NCBI RefSeq assembly: GCF_036195325.1
Contig: NZ_CP108101.1
Location: 1,488,001 to 1,552,000, forward strand
Direction of reading: 5' to 3'
Source: Streptomyces sp. NBC_00234
GTDB taxonomy: Bacteria; Actinomycetota; Actinomycetes; Streptomycetales; Streptomycetaceae
DNA: 64,000 nt
A model generated the notes under the pieces. That model did not search any database, was not told the origin of the DNA, and saw only the letters and a list, made by a program, of their open reading frames with translations. Made by a program: the position numbers and the translations under genes. Shown here piece after piece: positions 19,419-27,461 of the stretch (the first letter of the stretch is position 1; every line of letters begins with the position of its first letter).

Positions 19419-19446
19419 CTGGGGGCGCCTGGATGGCAGCCCCCAG
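19419..19446 (-). other. Hairpin just after infC stop codon
   Basis: CTGGGGGC (19419-19426) pairs with GCCCCCAG (19439-19446), an 8-bp stem with a 12-base loop only 4 bases past the infC stop codon. It could partly terminate transcription or protect the 3' end, setting the ratio of IF3 to ribosomal-protein message. That role is inferred. Confidence 0.45.
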
Positions 19447-19449
19447 AGG

Positions 19450-20112
19450 TCACGCCTCGGAAGGTGTCTCGGCCGGAGCCTCGGCCGCTTCGGCCGGAGC
19501 CTCTGCCGCGTCGCCCTCGGACTCGGCGTCGTGGGCGTAACCCTGACGCTCCGCCTTGCGGGCGGCCTGGGCCTCACGGGCCTCGGCCATGGCTTCGGTC
19601 TTCTTCTTGTGCGGGCCCAGAACCATGATCATGTTCCGGCCGTCCTGCTTCGGGTTGGACTCGATGAAACCGAGGTCCTCGACATCCGAAGCGAGACGCT
19701 GGAGCAGTCGGAAGCCCAGCTCGGGGCGGGACTGCTCACGACCACGGAACATGATCGTGATCTTGACCTTGTCACCCTGCTTGAGGAACCGGACGACATG
19801 ACCCTTCTTGGTGTCATAGTCGTGCGGGTCGATCTTCGGCCGGAGCTTCATTTCCTTGATGACCGTGTGCGCCTGGTTCTTGCGCGCCTCACGGGCCTTC
19901 ATGGCCGACTCGTACTTGAACTTCCCGTAGTCCATGAGCTTGCACACGGGGGGACGGGCTGTCGCCGCCACCTCGACCAGGTCGAGGTCATACTCCTGTG
20001 CGAGCTCAAGGGCCTTGGCGAGCGGAACAATCCCGACCTGCTCGCCGCTGGGACCGACAAGTCGCACCTCGGGAACGCGAATCCGGTCGTTGATGCGGGG
20101 CTCGGCGCTGAT
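19450..20112 (-). CDS. infC: Translation initiation factor IF-3 with apparent AUC start
   Basis: The 220-residue product contains the IF3 N-domain ([20 protein letters not shown]), the linker and the C-domain ([38 protein letters not shown]), plus an acidic Ala/Glu-rich tail of ~40 residues common in Streptomyces. The N-terminal segment [16 protein letters not shown] is essential to the fold yet has no ATG, GTG or TTG before it in frame. ATC at 20112-20110 is preceded by AGGAGG (20117-20122) with 4 bases between. The first standard start, GTG at 20067, would remove 15 conserved residues and lacks a good ribosome site. IF3 genes are known to use AUU/AUC for autoregulation. Confidence 0.92.
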   Translation of the reverse strand: MSAEPRINDRIRVPEVRLVGPSGEQVGIVPLAKALELAQEYDLDLVEVAATARPPVCKLMDYGKFKYESAMKAREARKNQAHTVIKEMKLRPKIDPHDYDTKKGHVVRFLKQGDKVKITIMFRGREQSRPELGFRLLQRLASDVEDLGFIESNPKQDGRNMIMVLGPHKKKTEAMAEAREAQAARKAERQGYAHDAESEGDAAEAPAEAAEAPAETPSEA

Positions 20113-20402
20113 GGATCCTCCTCGGTAGCACCACGCGGACCGCCTGGCGGACAGCCGCGTAACGTCTGTTTCGAAAGACCAACCGTGCCGGGATACGAAA
20201 AATGCCCCGGACGGGACACAGGCGGGGCTCCTGGAAATACCGGAACACCGCCGCGGTCAACCGCGGGGCGCATCGAGCGGCTCCATCGTCCGTACGGAAC
20301 GATGGGCGCCACCTGACCGGTGACCCGCCGTCCCGGAGGACAGTCGGGTGGGAGATCGGAGCCTCCACTTGTGGGCCGAGCACATAGGTGTCCGGCCGGT
20401 CG
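20113..20402 (-). promoter_or_regulatory. Structured ~290-nt infC operon leader with attenuator-like terminator
   Basis: Reading leftward from the likely start site near 20402, the leader folds into a hairpin at 20305-20283 (CCATCGT/ACGATGG arms extended by a G-U and a C-G pair), a 7-bp hairpin at 20266-20251 (CCGCGGT/ACCGCGG), then GCCCCG/CGGGGC (20228-20223 with 20209-20204) followed at once by ATTTTT (20203-20198). A rho-independent-like terminator about 90 bases before the start codon suggests attenuation. No long coding frame in the leader looks real. Confidence 0.5.
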
Positions 20403-20409
20403 TTACACA

Positions 20410-20439
20410 AGGTTAGCAGCTCTGGCGGGGTGCCGCTAA
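20410..20439 (-). promoter_or_regulatory. Candidate infC operon promoter
   Basis: On the - strand, TTAGCG (20439-20434) and TAACCT (20415-20410) are separated by 18 bases and placed about 300 bases upstream of infC. They resemble a housekeeping-sigma promoter and would start transcription near 20402. This is assigned by eye. Confidence 0.4.
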
Positions 20440-20523
20440 CCGCGCGCCGCCGCAGGCCGGGGCCGGGTCGGAGAGCCTCTCCCGCAGTCGGGGGCCTGTG
20501 GGCATGGCCTTATCGTGTGGGGC

Positions 20524-20886
20524 ATGAGTGACGCGACCCCCCGCAGTGAATCCCCCGGCTTCGACGACATGGCCCGCGACATCGCGGAGGTCCCCGCGGT
20601 CGAGGTGATCGTGACGGTCGCCGTCAACCTGATGAGTGCCGCCGCCGTGAAGCTCGGTCTCACCGAGGACGGCGACCAGCACAAGGACCTGGACGAGGCC
20701 CGCAAGCTGGTGCAGGCCCTGGCCGGCCTGCTCGACGCGAGCACCACCGAGATCAGCACCTTCCACGCGTCCCCGCTGCGCGACGGCCTGAAGTCGCTGC
20801 AGCTGGCGTTCCGCGAGGCATCGCTCGTACCGGACGAGCCCGGCCAGGGCCCGGGCGAGAAGTACACGGGGCCGGTGTACGGCTAG
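20524..20886 (+). CDS. DUF1844 domain protein
   Basis: The 120-residue acidic protein (DIAEVPAVEVIVTVAVNLMS, LTEDGDQHKDLDEARKLVQA) is the DUF1844 protein regularly found divergent from infC in Streptomyces; its function is unknown. ATG 20524 is chosen over an in-frame GTG at 20515 because TATCGT (20511-20516) fits a -10 box 7 bases upstream, implying a leaderless mRNA. The protein is mostly helical with no membrane segment. Confidence 0.8.
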   Translation: MSDATPRSESPGFDDMARDIAEVPAVEVIVTVAVNLMSAAAVKLGLTEDGDQHKDLDEARKLVQALAGLLDASTTEISTFHASPLRDGLKSLQLAFREASLVPDEPGQGPGEKYTGPVYG

Positions 20887-20909
20887 AGCCTTTCGTTTGG
20901 ATCCACCAT

Positions 20910-20944
20910 GCGAGCCCGCAGCCTGTGACAGGCCGCGGGCTCGC
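20910..20944. terminator. Long bidirectional hairpin terminator
   Basis: GCGAGCCCGC-a-GCCTGT-g-ACAGGC-c-GCGGGCTCGC forms a 16-bp nearly perfect stem between the convergent DUF1844 and aquaporin genes. Confidence 0.85.
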
Positions 20945-20979
20945 TTCATGTCCGCCCGGGGTTCGCCGGACGACAGACC

Positions 20980-21696
20980 CTAGGTCGTGTTGTCGGCCGG
21001 CGCGGTGGCGTACCCGGTGGGGAGCGGGTGGGTCACCCGGTGCACGAGCGCCGCGAGCGCGCCGCCGATCAGGGGCGCGACGAAGAACAGCCAGAGTTGC
21101 GAGAGGGCCGCGCCGCCCGCGAAGAGTGCCGGGCCGAGGCTGCGGGCCGGGTTGGCGGACGTGCCGGTGAGCGGGATGCCGACGAGGTGGATCGCGACGA
21201 GCGACAGCCCGATGGGAAGTCCGTCGAAGCCGAGGACCGCGACCTTGTGGGTCACCGCGAGAACCACGAAGACCAGCAGGAAGGTCAGCATCACCTCGAC
21301 GAGGAACGCCCCGCCCACGTTGATGTGCACGGCCGACCGGTCGCCGTAGCCGTTGCTGCCGAACGTGCCGCTCGTTCTCAGCCCCGGAACCTGCTTGGCG
21401 AGCAGGAAGAGCAGAGCGGCGCCCGCGACGGCACCGAGGAACTGGGCCACCCAGCGCCATACGGCGACACGCAGCCCGATCCGCCGGGCGACCAGCATCC
21501 CCAGCGTGACGGCCGGGTTCACATGGCAGCCGGAGATGGGGCCGAGTGCGTAGGCGAGCGCCAGGAGCGTCAGGCCGAACGCGAAGGCGATGCCCACCGT
21601 TCCTATGTAGTCGACGGCGAGCACCGCAGATCCGACGGCGAAGAACACCAGCAGCAGCGTGCCGAGGAATTCCGACACGACCGTCCGCGTCTGCAT
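20980..21696 (-). CDS. Aquaporin (MIP family)
   Basis: The 238-residue protein has six membrane segments and two half-helix pore signatures: CHVNPAVTLG after helix 2 and TSANPARSLGPAL after helix 5. The arginine of the second motif and nearby His (VAIHLVGIPLTG) resemble water-selective AqpZ rather than glycerol facilitators, though selectivity is only predicted. It sits alone, convergent with DUF1844. ATG is at 21696. Confidence 0.93.
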   Translation of the reverse strand: MQTRTVVSEFLGTLLLVFFAVGSAVLAVDYIGTVGIAFAFGLTLLALAYALGPISGCHVNPAVTLGMLVARRIGLRVAVWRWVAQFLGAVAGAALLFLLAKQVPGLRTSGTFGSNGYGDRSAVHINVGGAFLVEVMLTFLLVFVVLAVTHKVAVLGFDGLPIGLSLVAIHLVGIPLTGTSANPARSLGPALFAGGAALSQLWLFFVAPLIGGALAALVHRVTHPLPTGYATAPADNTT

Positions 21697-21788
21697 ACAA
21701 CCACCTCGCGAGGTTTGTCCGTTGTGTGGACTTCCTCGCTCATTCTGGAGGCGGGAGGCGGGACGCGCGCGTTGGGCCGTCCGGGTGA

Positions 21789-22517
21789 TCAGCGGGTGAA
21801 CAGAGGCGTACCCGGAGCGACGGCGTCCGCCGGCAGGAGCGCCAGGTCCAGACCCCGCACGAGCCGGGCCCGCAGGTCCTCGCTGGCCGCCAGTGCCCCG
21901 GCCAGCCGCCGGGCGGCTTCGGCGGGAACGGCGTCCGGGGCGAGCACCACCGCGACGATGCCGTCGGCCGGACCGGGGCCGAGATGGGCGCGGATCACGG
22001 CGGGCTCGGCGGCGACGACGTCACGCACCGCCGCGACGACGGCCGGGTCGTCGAGCGGGTCCGCGCTGGCGCGGTTCTCGGCGAGGGCCCGCAGCGCGGA
22101 GCCGGTCAGCTCGAAGGCGACGGGACCCGCGAGGTCGAGCACGACGGTGTCGGCCTTCTCGTGCGCGGCGGCCTGCAGCGCCTGGTGCAGGGGGACGGCG
22201 ACGGGGCGGGCCTCCGGGTCCCAGAGCGCCAGCGAGGCGGTCGAGGTGAAGGCGGGCAGGGCGCGGCGGTCGCCGGCCTGCAGCGTGGGCACCGCCATGT
22301 CGCTGGTCTTCTCGCGCCGCAGCCCGTTCTCGTCCTCCTCCACCTCGCCGAGGACGGCGACGACGGGGACGAGCAGCCGGGCACCCAGCAGGGCTTCGAG
22401 GACCGGGGCCACGGCCGTCCGGTCCTGTGACCATGCGGCGAGTGCCGCGGTCAGCTCGGGAGCGGCCGTGCCGTCGTCGTCGGAGAAACCGGAGTCCGGG
22501 ATGTTCTTGAGCGCCAC
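21789..22517 (-). CDS. SseB-like protein
   Basis: The 242-residue protein begins MALKNIPDSGFSDDDGTAAP and contains an SseB-like region (LEALLGARLLVPVVAVLGEV, LPAFTSTASLALWDPEARPV). These proteins are of uncertain role. GTG 22517 is chosen because a TACGCT -10-like box ends 6 bases upstream and homologues start ALKNIPD; an in-frame ATG at 22547 would add 10 residues. It is divergent from the serine hydrolase gene across an 86-base gap. Confidence 0.7.
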   Translation of the reverse strand: MALKNIPDSGFSDDDGTAAPELTAALAAWSQDRTAVAPVLEALLGARLLVPVVAVLGEVEEDENGLRREKTSDMAVPTLQAGDRRALPAFTSTASLALWDPEARPVAVPLHQALQAAAHEKADTVVLDLAGPVAFELTGSALRALAENRASADPLDDPAVVAAVRDVVAAEPAVIRAHLGPGPADGIVAVVLAPDAVPAEAARRLAGALAASEDLRARLVRGLDLALLPADAVAPGTPLFTR

Positions 22518-22603
22518 GGGACGAGCGTAGTGGGTCGGCTCTCTCACCTGGGCGACAGGTCGGGCACAGGGTGCTGCCAGCTCCGCTTCCTAGCGTGCCG
22601 ACC

Positions 22604-23548
22604 ATGCCCCGCCGCCCTCTCCGCCGCCCTGCCGGACACCTCCCCCGCCACCGGGTGCGCCGCTCCGCGCTGTCCGCTTCCGTGACGGCCGTGGTTCTGC
22701 TCGCCGGTTCGGCCGCCGGGGGTGCCTTCCTGGTGGGTCGGTCGCCGGACAGCGCGCCCGCCGCCGTCGCGTCCGTATCGTCCGCTTCGAGTCCGCCGGC
22801 CGCGGCGGCGACGAGCGAGGAGGCCGGGGTGGATCTCGACGCGGTGCTTGCCGAGGCGGTGGCGCCGTTGATCGGCGACGCCCGTCTGTCGGTGGCCGTG
22901 CTGGGCGACGGCGACGCGATCGCGGCGTACGGGGACTCGGAGGCGTACGACACCGCGAGCATCGTCAAGGTGGATGTGCTGGCCGCCCTGCTGCTCCTGG
23001 CCCAGGACGAGGGGCGCGAGCTGAACGGGGCCGAGCACGGATACGCGTCAGCGATGATCCGGCGCAGCGACAACGCCTCGGCCACCCGGCTGTGGCAGGT
23101 GATCGGCGGTGCGGAAGGGCTCGACGCGGCCAACGCCCGGCTCGGGCTCACCGCGACGACCGCGGCGCGGGCGTGGGGGCTGACGCAGACCACGGCCTCC
23201 GACCAGGTGCGCCTGCTCCGTGCGGTCTTCGACACGGACGGGGACTCCGTGCTCTCCGCGGATGCGCGCGCCTACGTCCAGGAGCTGATGGGCCGGGTCG
23301 AGGCGGACCAGCAGTGGGGGGTCTCCGCGGCGGGCACCGGCTGGTCGCTGAAGAACGGCTGGATGCCGCGGACCACGACGGGGCTGTGGGACATCAACAG
23401 CGTGGGCCGGGTCGTCGCCGGTGGCCGCACGTATCTGGTCGCGGTGCTCTCCGACGGACACGCGACGAAGGAGGCGGGCATCTCTCTCGTCGAGTCGGTG
23501 GCCGAGGCCGCCGTCTCGGCGGTCGGAGCGGTCAGCGACGCCCGGTGA
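22604..23548 (+). CDS. Secreted or membrane-anchored serine hydrolase (class A beta-lactamase fold)
   Basis: A basic N-terminus and hydrophobic segment (~22-44) are followed by an Ala/Ser-rich spacer and a beta-lactamase-like domain. Active-site motifs are S119-x-x-K122 (TASIVK), SDN at 155-157 (RRSDNASA) and LKNG replacing the usual KTG. It may be a non-lactamase D,D-peptidase-like enzyme acting at the cell wall; the altered KTG box argues against a typical beta-lactamase. ATG 22604 lies 7 bases after a TAGCGT box. Its last 17 bases overlap the convergent subtilase gene. Confidence 0.78.
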   Translation: MPRRPLRRPAGHLPRHRVRRSALSASVTAVVLLAGSAAGGAFLVGRSPDSAPAAVASVSSASSPPAAAATSEEAGVDLDAVLAEAVAPLIGDARLSVAVLGDGDAIAAYGDSEAYDTASIVKVDVLAALLLLAQDEGRELNGAEHGYASAMIRRSDNASATRLWQVIGGAEGLDAANARLGLTATTAARAWGLTQTTASDQVRLLRAVFDTDGDSVLSADARAYVQELMGRVEADQQWGVSAAGTGWSLKNGWMPRTTTGLWDINSVGRVVAGGRTYLVAVLSDGHATKEAGISLVESVAEAAVSAVGAVSDAR

Positions 23549-24731
23549 GGCCGCGGCCTTCCCTGCCCCGCCACAGGACGACGGCCAGCGCCAGCAGGAC
23601 CGCGCCGAGTCCGCCGGCGGACGGCGCGAGCCAGTTGGCCGGGCCGTCGTCCGCGGGCGGCGGGGTGGGGCCGGAGCCGAAGTACTTCCTGGCGTGGCCG
23701 GTGGCGGCGGCGCCCGAGCTCCCGGCGGTACGGATGCGCGCTCCGGCCTCGATCGCGGCGGCCGGGTCGACGAGGCCGTAGCCCCGGGCGTCGTCGCGGC
23801 CGTCCGGCGGGGAGTTGCGTGCGGTGTCCGCGAGCAGCTTCTTGATCTGGACGGGAGTCAGCCCCGGGTGGGCGGCGCGCACCAGCGCGACGGCCCCGGA
23901 GACGAACGCGGAGGCGGCCGAGGTGCCCCACTCGATGTAGTAGTGGCGGTCGGGGTTGGCGACGACGATGTCGACGCCGGGCGCGCTGACGGTGGCGTAC
24001 CAGCGGCGGGTGGAGAACGCGGCGTGCGTGCCGTGCTTGTCGACGGCCGCGACCGCGATCACTCCGGGGTAGGCGGCCGGGTACGAGATGTGGTCGCCCT
24101 TCTCGCCGCTGTTGCCGGCCGAGGCGACGACGGAGACGCCCTTGGCCAGGGCGTACTGGACGGCGGCGTCCTCGCTGGGCTCCGGGTGGGCGGACTTGCT
24201 GTCGTCGCCCAGGGAGAGGTTGATGACGTCCGCGCCCTGGTCGGTGGCCCAGCGGATGCCTTCCGCGAGGGCGGTTCCGCGTGAGGTGCGGGCCTTGGCG
24301 CGGGAGGGGTCGTTGGACTCCAGGATCACCCGGCCGGGGAGGATCTTCGCTCCGGGCGCGATGCCGAGGACGCCGTTGCTCCGGCCCGGACCGCTGCCCC
24401 GGCCCGCGATGATGCCGGCCATCGCGGTGCCGTGCAGCGCCCAGGACCGGTCGCCGCGCTCGGCGCCGAAGCCGATCAGGTCCTTGCCCGGCAGCACCTG
24501 GCCGGCGAGGTCCGGATGTCCGGCGTCGACGCCGGTGTCGAGGACGGCGACCGTGATGCCTTCGCCCTTGGTGGTCTGCCAGGCCCGGTCGGTGTGGAGC
24601 GCCGCGAGGCCCCACTGCTGGTCCCGGATGCCGTCCGCGTGGGCGGGCGCCGCGGGGATCAAGGTGAACGCGGTCGCGGCGCAGACGGCGGCGAGGCTCC
24701 GGCGGCGGGCGGGCGGGCGTCGGCGGCTCAT
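23532..24731 (-). CDS. Mycosin-like subtilisin-family (S8) serine protease, membrane anchored
   Basis: The 399-residue protein has a signal peptide (to about AHA-32), a subtilase domain with Asp65 (VAVLDTGVDAGHPDL), His100 (ALHGTAMAGIIAG), oxyanion Asn207 (VVASAGNSG) and Ser271 (EWGTSAASAFVSG), a Pro-rich linker and a C-terminal transmembrane helix (~370-390) with a basic tail. The layout is that of mycosins (MycP), which act with type VII secretion, but no ESX genes are in the window. It overlaps the upstream gene by 4 bases, so the two are co-expressed. Confidence 0.9.
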   Translation of the reverse strand: MSRRRPPARRRSLAAVCAATAFTLIPAAPAHADGIRDQQWGLAALHTDRAWQTTKGEGITVAVLDTGVDAGHPDLAGQVLPGKDLIGFGAERGDRSWALHGTAMAGIIAGRGSGPGRSNGVLGIAPGAKILPGRVILESNDPSRAKARTSRGTALAEGIRWATDQGADVINLSLGDDSKSAHPEPSEDAAVQYALAKGVSVVASAGNSGEKGDHISYPAAYPGVIAVAAVDKHGTHAAFSTRRWYATVSAPGVDIVVANPDRHYYIEWGTSAASAFVSGAVALVRAAHPGLTPVQIKKLLADTARNSPPDGRDDARGYGLVDPAAAIEAGARIRTAGSSGAAATGHARKYFGSGPTPPPADDGPANWLAPSAGGLGAVLLALAVVLWRGREGRGLTGRR

Positions 24732-26041
24732 CCGGGCTGCTCCGTGCGTGCGGTGACGGTCCTGCGCAGACCTCGTTCCACGCGGTCCGCGACGCCCTTC
24801 GCCTCGTGGCCGAGCCCGGCCTGCGCGACGGCCGTCGTCGCGCCCGCGGCCATGGCCTCGGCGGCGGGCTGGGGGGTGCCGACCGGGCGTCCGTCGGCGA
24901 AGCCGGAGACGGCGAAGACGACGACGGGCACCTCGGTCAGGACGTGGATGGTCCAGCTGGCACGCTGCCGGTCACCGAACCCGGAGGCGACGGTGCCCTC
25001 GGGGGCGTACGTACGCGGCATCAGATCGGCCCGCCTGTCGAGGCGCTGGCCGGTGAACCGGGCGTCGAGGGCGCGCATCCCCTCGGTGTCGGCCTCGGTG
25101 AAGACCATCCCGACGGTGACGACGCTGCTGTGGGTCGCGTCGGTGTAGGTGGCCCGCACCATGCGTGCGCAGCCGACGGGGCGCAGTGTCTTCAGCAGCA
25201 GCGGGTCGAGGCCCTTGGTGCAGGTGCTGTCCGGGGCGACGGCGACCCGGGTCCAGACCCGGTCGGTGGCGCCGGGTCCCGCCCCGTCGCCCTTGAGGGT
25301 GGCCGGGAAGAGAGTGGCGACGGGCACGCTGTGCCAGGCGCTGCGGCCCTCGCTGTACGCGGTACGGGCGCCGGGGTCGGCCGAGGAGTCCCCGGTCAGC
25401 CAGGTTCCGGTGACCGCGCCGCCGATCAGCCCGAGTCCGAGGACGACGCAGGCCGCGGCGCCCGCGGTCCGCGCGGGGTGGCGGGGCCGGACGGGGCGCA
25501 GCCGGGTGGTGGTCTCCACGGGCGTCTCGGCGAAGGAGTACCGCGGCGGCGCGTAGGGGTACGGAGAGGGCGGCGCCGGGGAGGACCCGGGCGCCGCGGT
25601 GAGGTCCACGGCTCCGACGGGCCTGCGCCGGGTCACGGCGGGGGGCGGCCCGCCGGGCGTCGCGGGGCGCGGTCCGGCCGGCGGACCGGCCGCAGGGCCG
25701 TCCGCCGGACCGGCGGGAGGTACCCGCCGCAGCCGCGTGGTCGTTTCGGCGGGCGAGGGCGGTACGGGCGGCGCCTGCCCCGGCGGCCTGCTCGGGGGCA
25801 GGTGGACAGGGGGCAGGTGGACGGGGGGCTGCTGCCCTGCGGGAGCGGGGCGGCCCGGCAGCGGGGGCACGGCGGGAGCGGGCGGCTGCGTGTGCACGGG
25901 GGCGGGCGGCGCGTTCCGGGGCGACGGGGGTTCCGGCGGCTGCGGTGCGTCGTGCCGGGCGGCGGGCGGAGGGGGCGTCGCCGTGGACGGCGGGCCGGCC
26001 GGGCGGGGTGGCACGGGAGCGCGCTGCGCTTCGGTACTCAT
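24728..26041 (-). CDS. Proline-rich single-pass membrane protein
   Basis: The 437-residue protein has a ~190-residue N-terminal cytoplasmic region rich in Pro and Ala with short repeats such as PPVHLPPVHLPP, one transmembrane helix (AGAAACVVLGLGLIGGAVTG) and a ~210-residue extracytoplasmic domain (YSEGRSAWHSVPVATLFPAT, VTVGMVFTEADTEGMRALDA). I recognise no enzyme motif. It is translationally coupled to the subtilase, so it may be its partner or substrate. Confidence 0.75.
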   Translation of the reverse strand: MSTEAQRAPVPPRPAGPPSTATPPPPAARHDAPQPPEPPSPRNAPPAPVHTQPPAPAVPPLPGRPAPAGQQPPVHLPPVHLPPSRPPGQAPPVPPSPAETTTRLRRVPPAGPADGPAAGPPAGPRPATPGGPPPAVTRRRPVGAVDLTAAPGSSPAPPSPYPYAPPRYSFAETPVETTTRLRPVRPRHPARTAGAAACVVLGLGLIGGAVTGTWLTGDSSADPGARTAYSEGRSAWHSVPVATLFPATLKGDGAGPGATDRVWTRVAVAPDSTCTKGLDPLLLKTLRPVGCARMVRATYTDATHSSVVTVGMVFTEADTEGMRALDARFTGQRLDRRADLMPRTYAPEGTVASGFGDRQRASWTIHVLTEVPVVVFAVSGFADGRPVGTPQPAAEAMAAGATTAVAQAGLGHEAKGVADRVERGLRRTVTARTEQPG

Positions 26042-26225
26042 CCGGCCCCCTGGTTCGCGTCCTCGTACCGCCCGCGGACCGCCCTCACGGGCGGGCCCGT
26101 TGGTCAGCGCGTGACGGTCACTCTACGGGTTGACGGCTGACCGTTGGGAACGGACGCAGCGGCTCGGGGGATCTGCCCCGATCGTCCCCCTACCCAGCGG
26201 TACGGCCGTCTGGCAAGCTGCGGCC

Positions 26226-27428
26226 ATGACTGCCCGTGCCGCTGACCGGACCCGCTACGACCGGGCCACCGCCCACCTCGACGCCCCGCTCGCCGTGGTC
26301 GACTTGGAGGCGTTCGACGCCAATGCCGACGACCTCGTGAGCCGGGCGGCGGGCAAGCCCGTCCGGGTGGCGAGCAAATCGGTGCGCTGCCGGGCGCTGC
26401 TGGAGCGGGTGCTCGCACGTCCCGGGTTCGCCGGGATCATGTCGTTCACCCTCGCGGAGTCGCTGTGGCTGGCCCGGGCCGGCTTCGAGGACGTGCTGCT
26501 GGCCTATCCGTCGGCCGACCGTGCCGCCTTCGCCGAGCTGGCCGGTGATCCGAAGCTCGCCGGGGCCGTGACCGTGATGGTCGACGACCCGTCCCAGCTG
26601 GAGCTGATCGACGCCGCGCGGGCCGGCGGGCGGGAGGAGATCCGGGTCTGTCTGGAGCTGGACACCTCGCTGCGGATGCTCGGCGGCCGGGTCAGGATCG
26701 GGGCGCTGCGCTCTCCGCTGCGCTCCCCCGCGCAGCTGGCCGAGCTGGCCCGCTCGGTGACCCGCAGGCCGGGCTTCCGGCTGGTGGGTCTGATGGCGTA
26801 CGAGGGTCATGTCGCCGGGGTGGGCGACTCCGTCGCCGGACAGCCGCTGCGGTCGCGTGCGGTGCGGCTGATGCAGTCGGCCGCCCGCAGGGAACTGGCG
26901 GCGCGGCGGGCCGAGGTCGTGCGGGCGGTGCGGGCGGTGGCACCGGATCTGGAGTTCGTGAACGGCGGCGGCACCGGCAGCGTGCAGCACACGGCCGCCG
27001 AGTCCGCGGTGACCGAGATCGCGGCCGGGTCGGGGCTGTACGTGCCGCGGCTGTTCGACAACTACACGTCGTTCACGGGCCGTCCGGCGGCCCTGTTCGC
27101 GCAGCCGGTGGTCCGGCGGCCCGGTGTGGGCGTGGTGACCGTGCTGGGCGGCGGCTACCCGGCGTCCGGGGCGGCGGGGCGGGACCGGCTGCCCGTCCCG
27201 TATCTGCCGGAGGGGCTGCGCTACGACCCGCAGGAGGGTCCGGGCGAGGTGCAGACCCCGCTGCTGGGCTCCGCCGCCGACGACCTGCTGATCGGTGACA
27301 AGGTGTGGTTCCGGCACGCCAAGGCCGGTGAGCTCTGCGAGCGCTTCGACGAGCTCCGGCTGATCGAGGGCGACCGGATCACGGCGACGGTGCCGACGTA
27401 CCGCGGCGAGGGCCTGACCTTCCTCTGA
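26226..27428 (+). CDS. PLP-dependent amino acid deaminase/aldolase (alanine racemase-like fold)
   Basis: The 400-residue protein has the alanine racemase N-terminal barrel with the PLP lysine in VRVASKSVRCRALLE, then LMAYEGHVAG, FVNGGGTGSVQHTAAESAVT and a C-terminal region (VTVLGGGYPASG, LIGDKVWFRHAKAGELCERF) typical of D-threonine aldolase/D-serine dehydratase-like enzymes. It likely acts on a D-hydroxy-amino acid. ATG 26226 is chosen because the motif-bearing N-terminus starts there; the frame is open upstream. It is transcribed alone, divergent from the Pro-rich membrane protein. Confidence 0.85.
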   Translation: MTARAADRTRYDRATAHLDAPLAVVDLEAFDANADDLVSRAAGKPVRVASKSVRCRALLERVLARPGFAGIMSFTLAESLWLARAGFEDVLLAYPSADRAAFAELAGDPKLAGAVTVMVDDPSQLELIDAARAGGREEIRVCLELDTSLRMLGGRVRIGALRSPLRSPAQLAELARSVTRRPGFRLVGLMAYEGHVAGVGDSVAGQPLRSRAVRLMQSAARRELAARRAEVVRAVRAVAPDLEFVNGGGTGSVQHTAAESAVTEIAAGSGLYVPRLFDNYTSFTGRPAALFAQPVVRRPGVGVVTVLGGGYPASGAAGRDRLPVPYLPEGLRYDPQEGPGEVQTPLLGSAADDLLIGDKVWFRHAKAGELCERFDELRLIEGDRITATVPTYRGEGLTFL

Positions 27429-27461
27429 CCGGACCGCCCACCGGTCCGTCCGGGGACCGGT

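Noticed and set aside
20002-20067. Start of infC at GTG 20067
   Set aside because: It would delete the conserved [10 protein letters not shown] segment of IF3 and has no adequate ribosome site.
23532-26041. Type VII (ESX) secretion locus
   Set aside because: The mycosin-like protease and membrane protein are present, but there is no EccC, EccD or WXG100 gene nearby.
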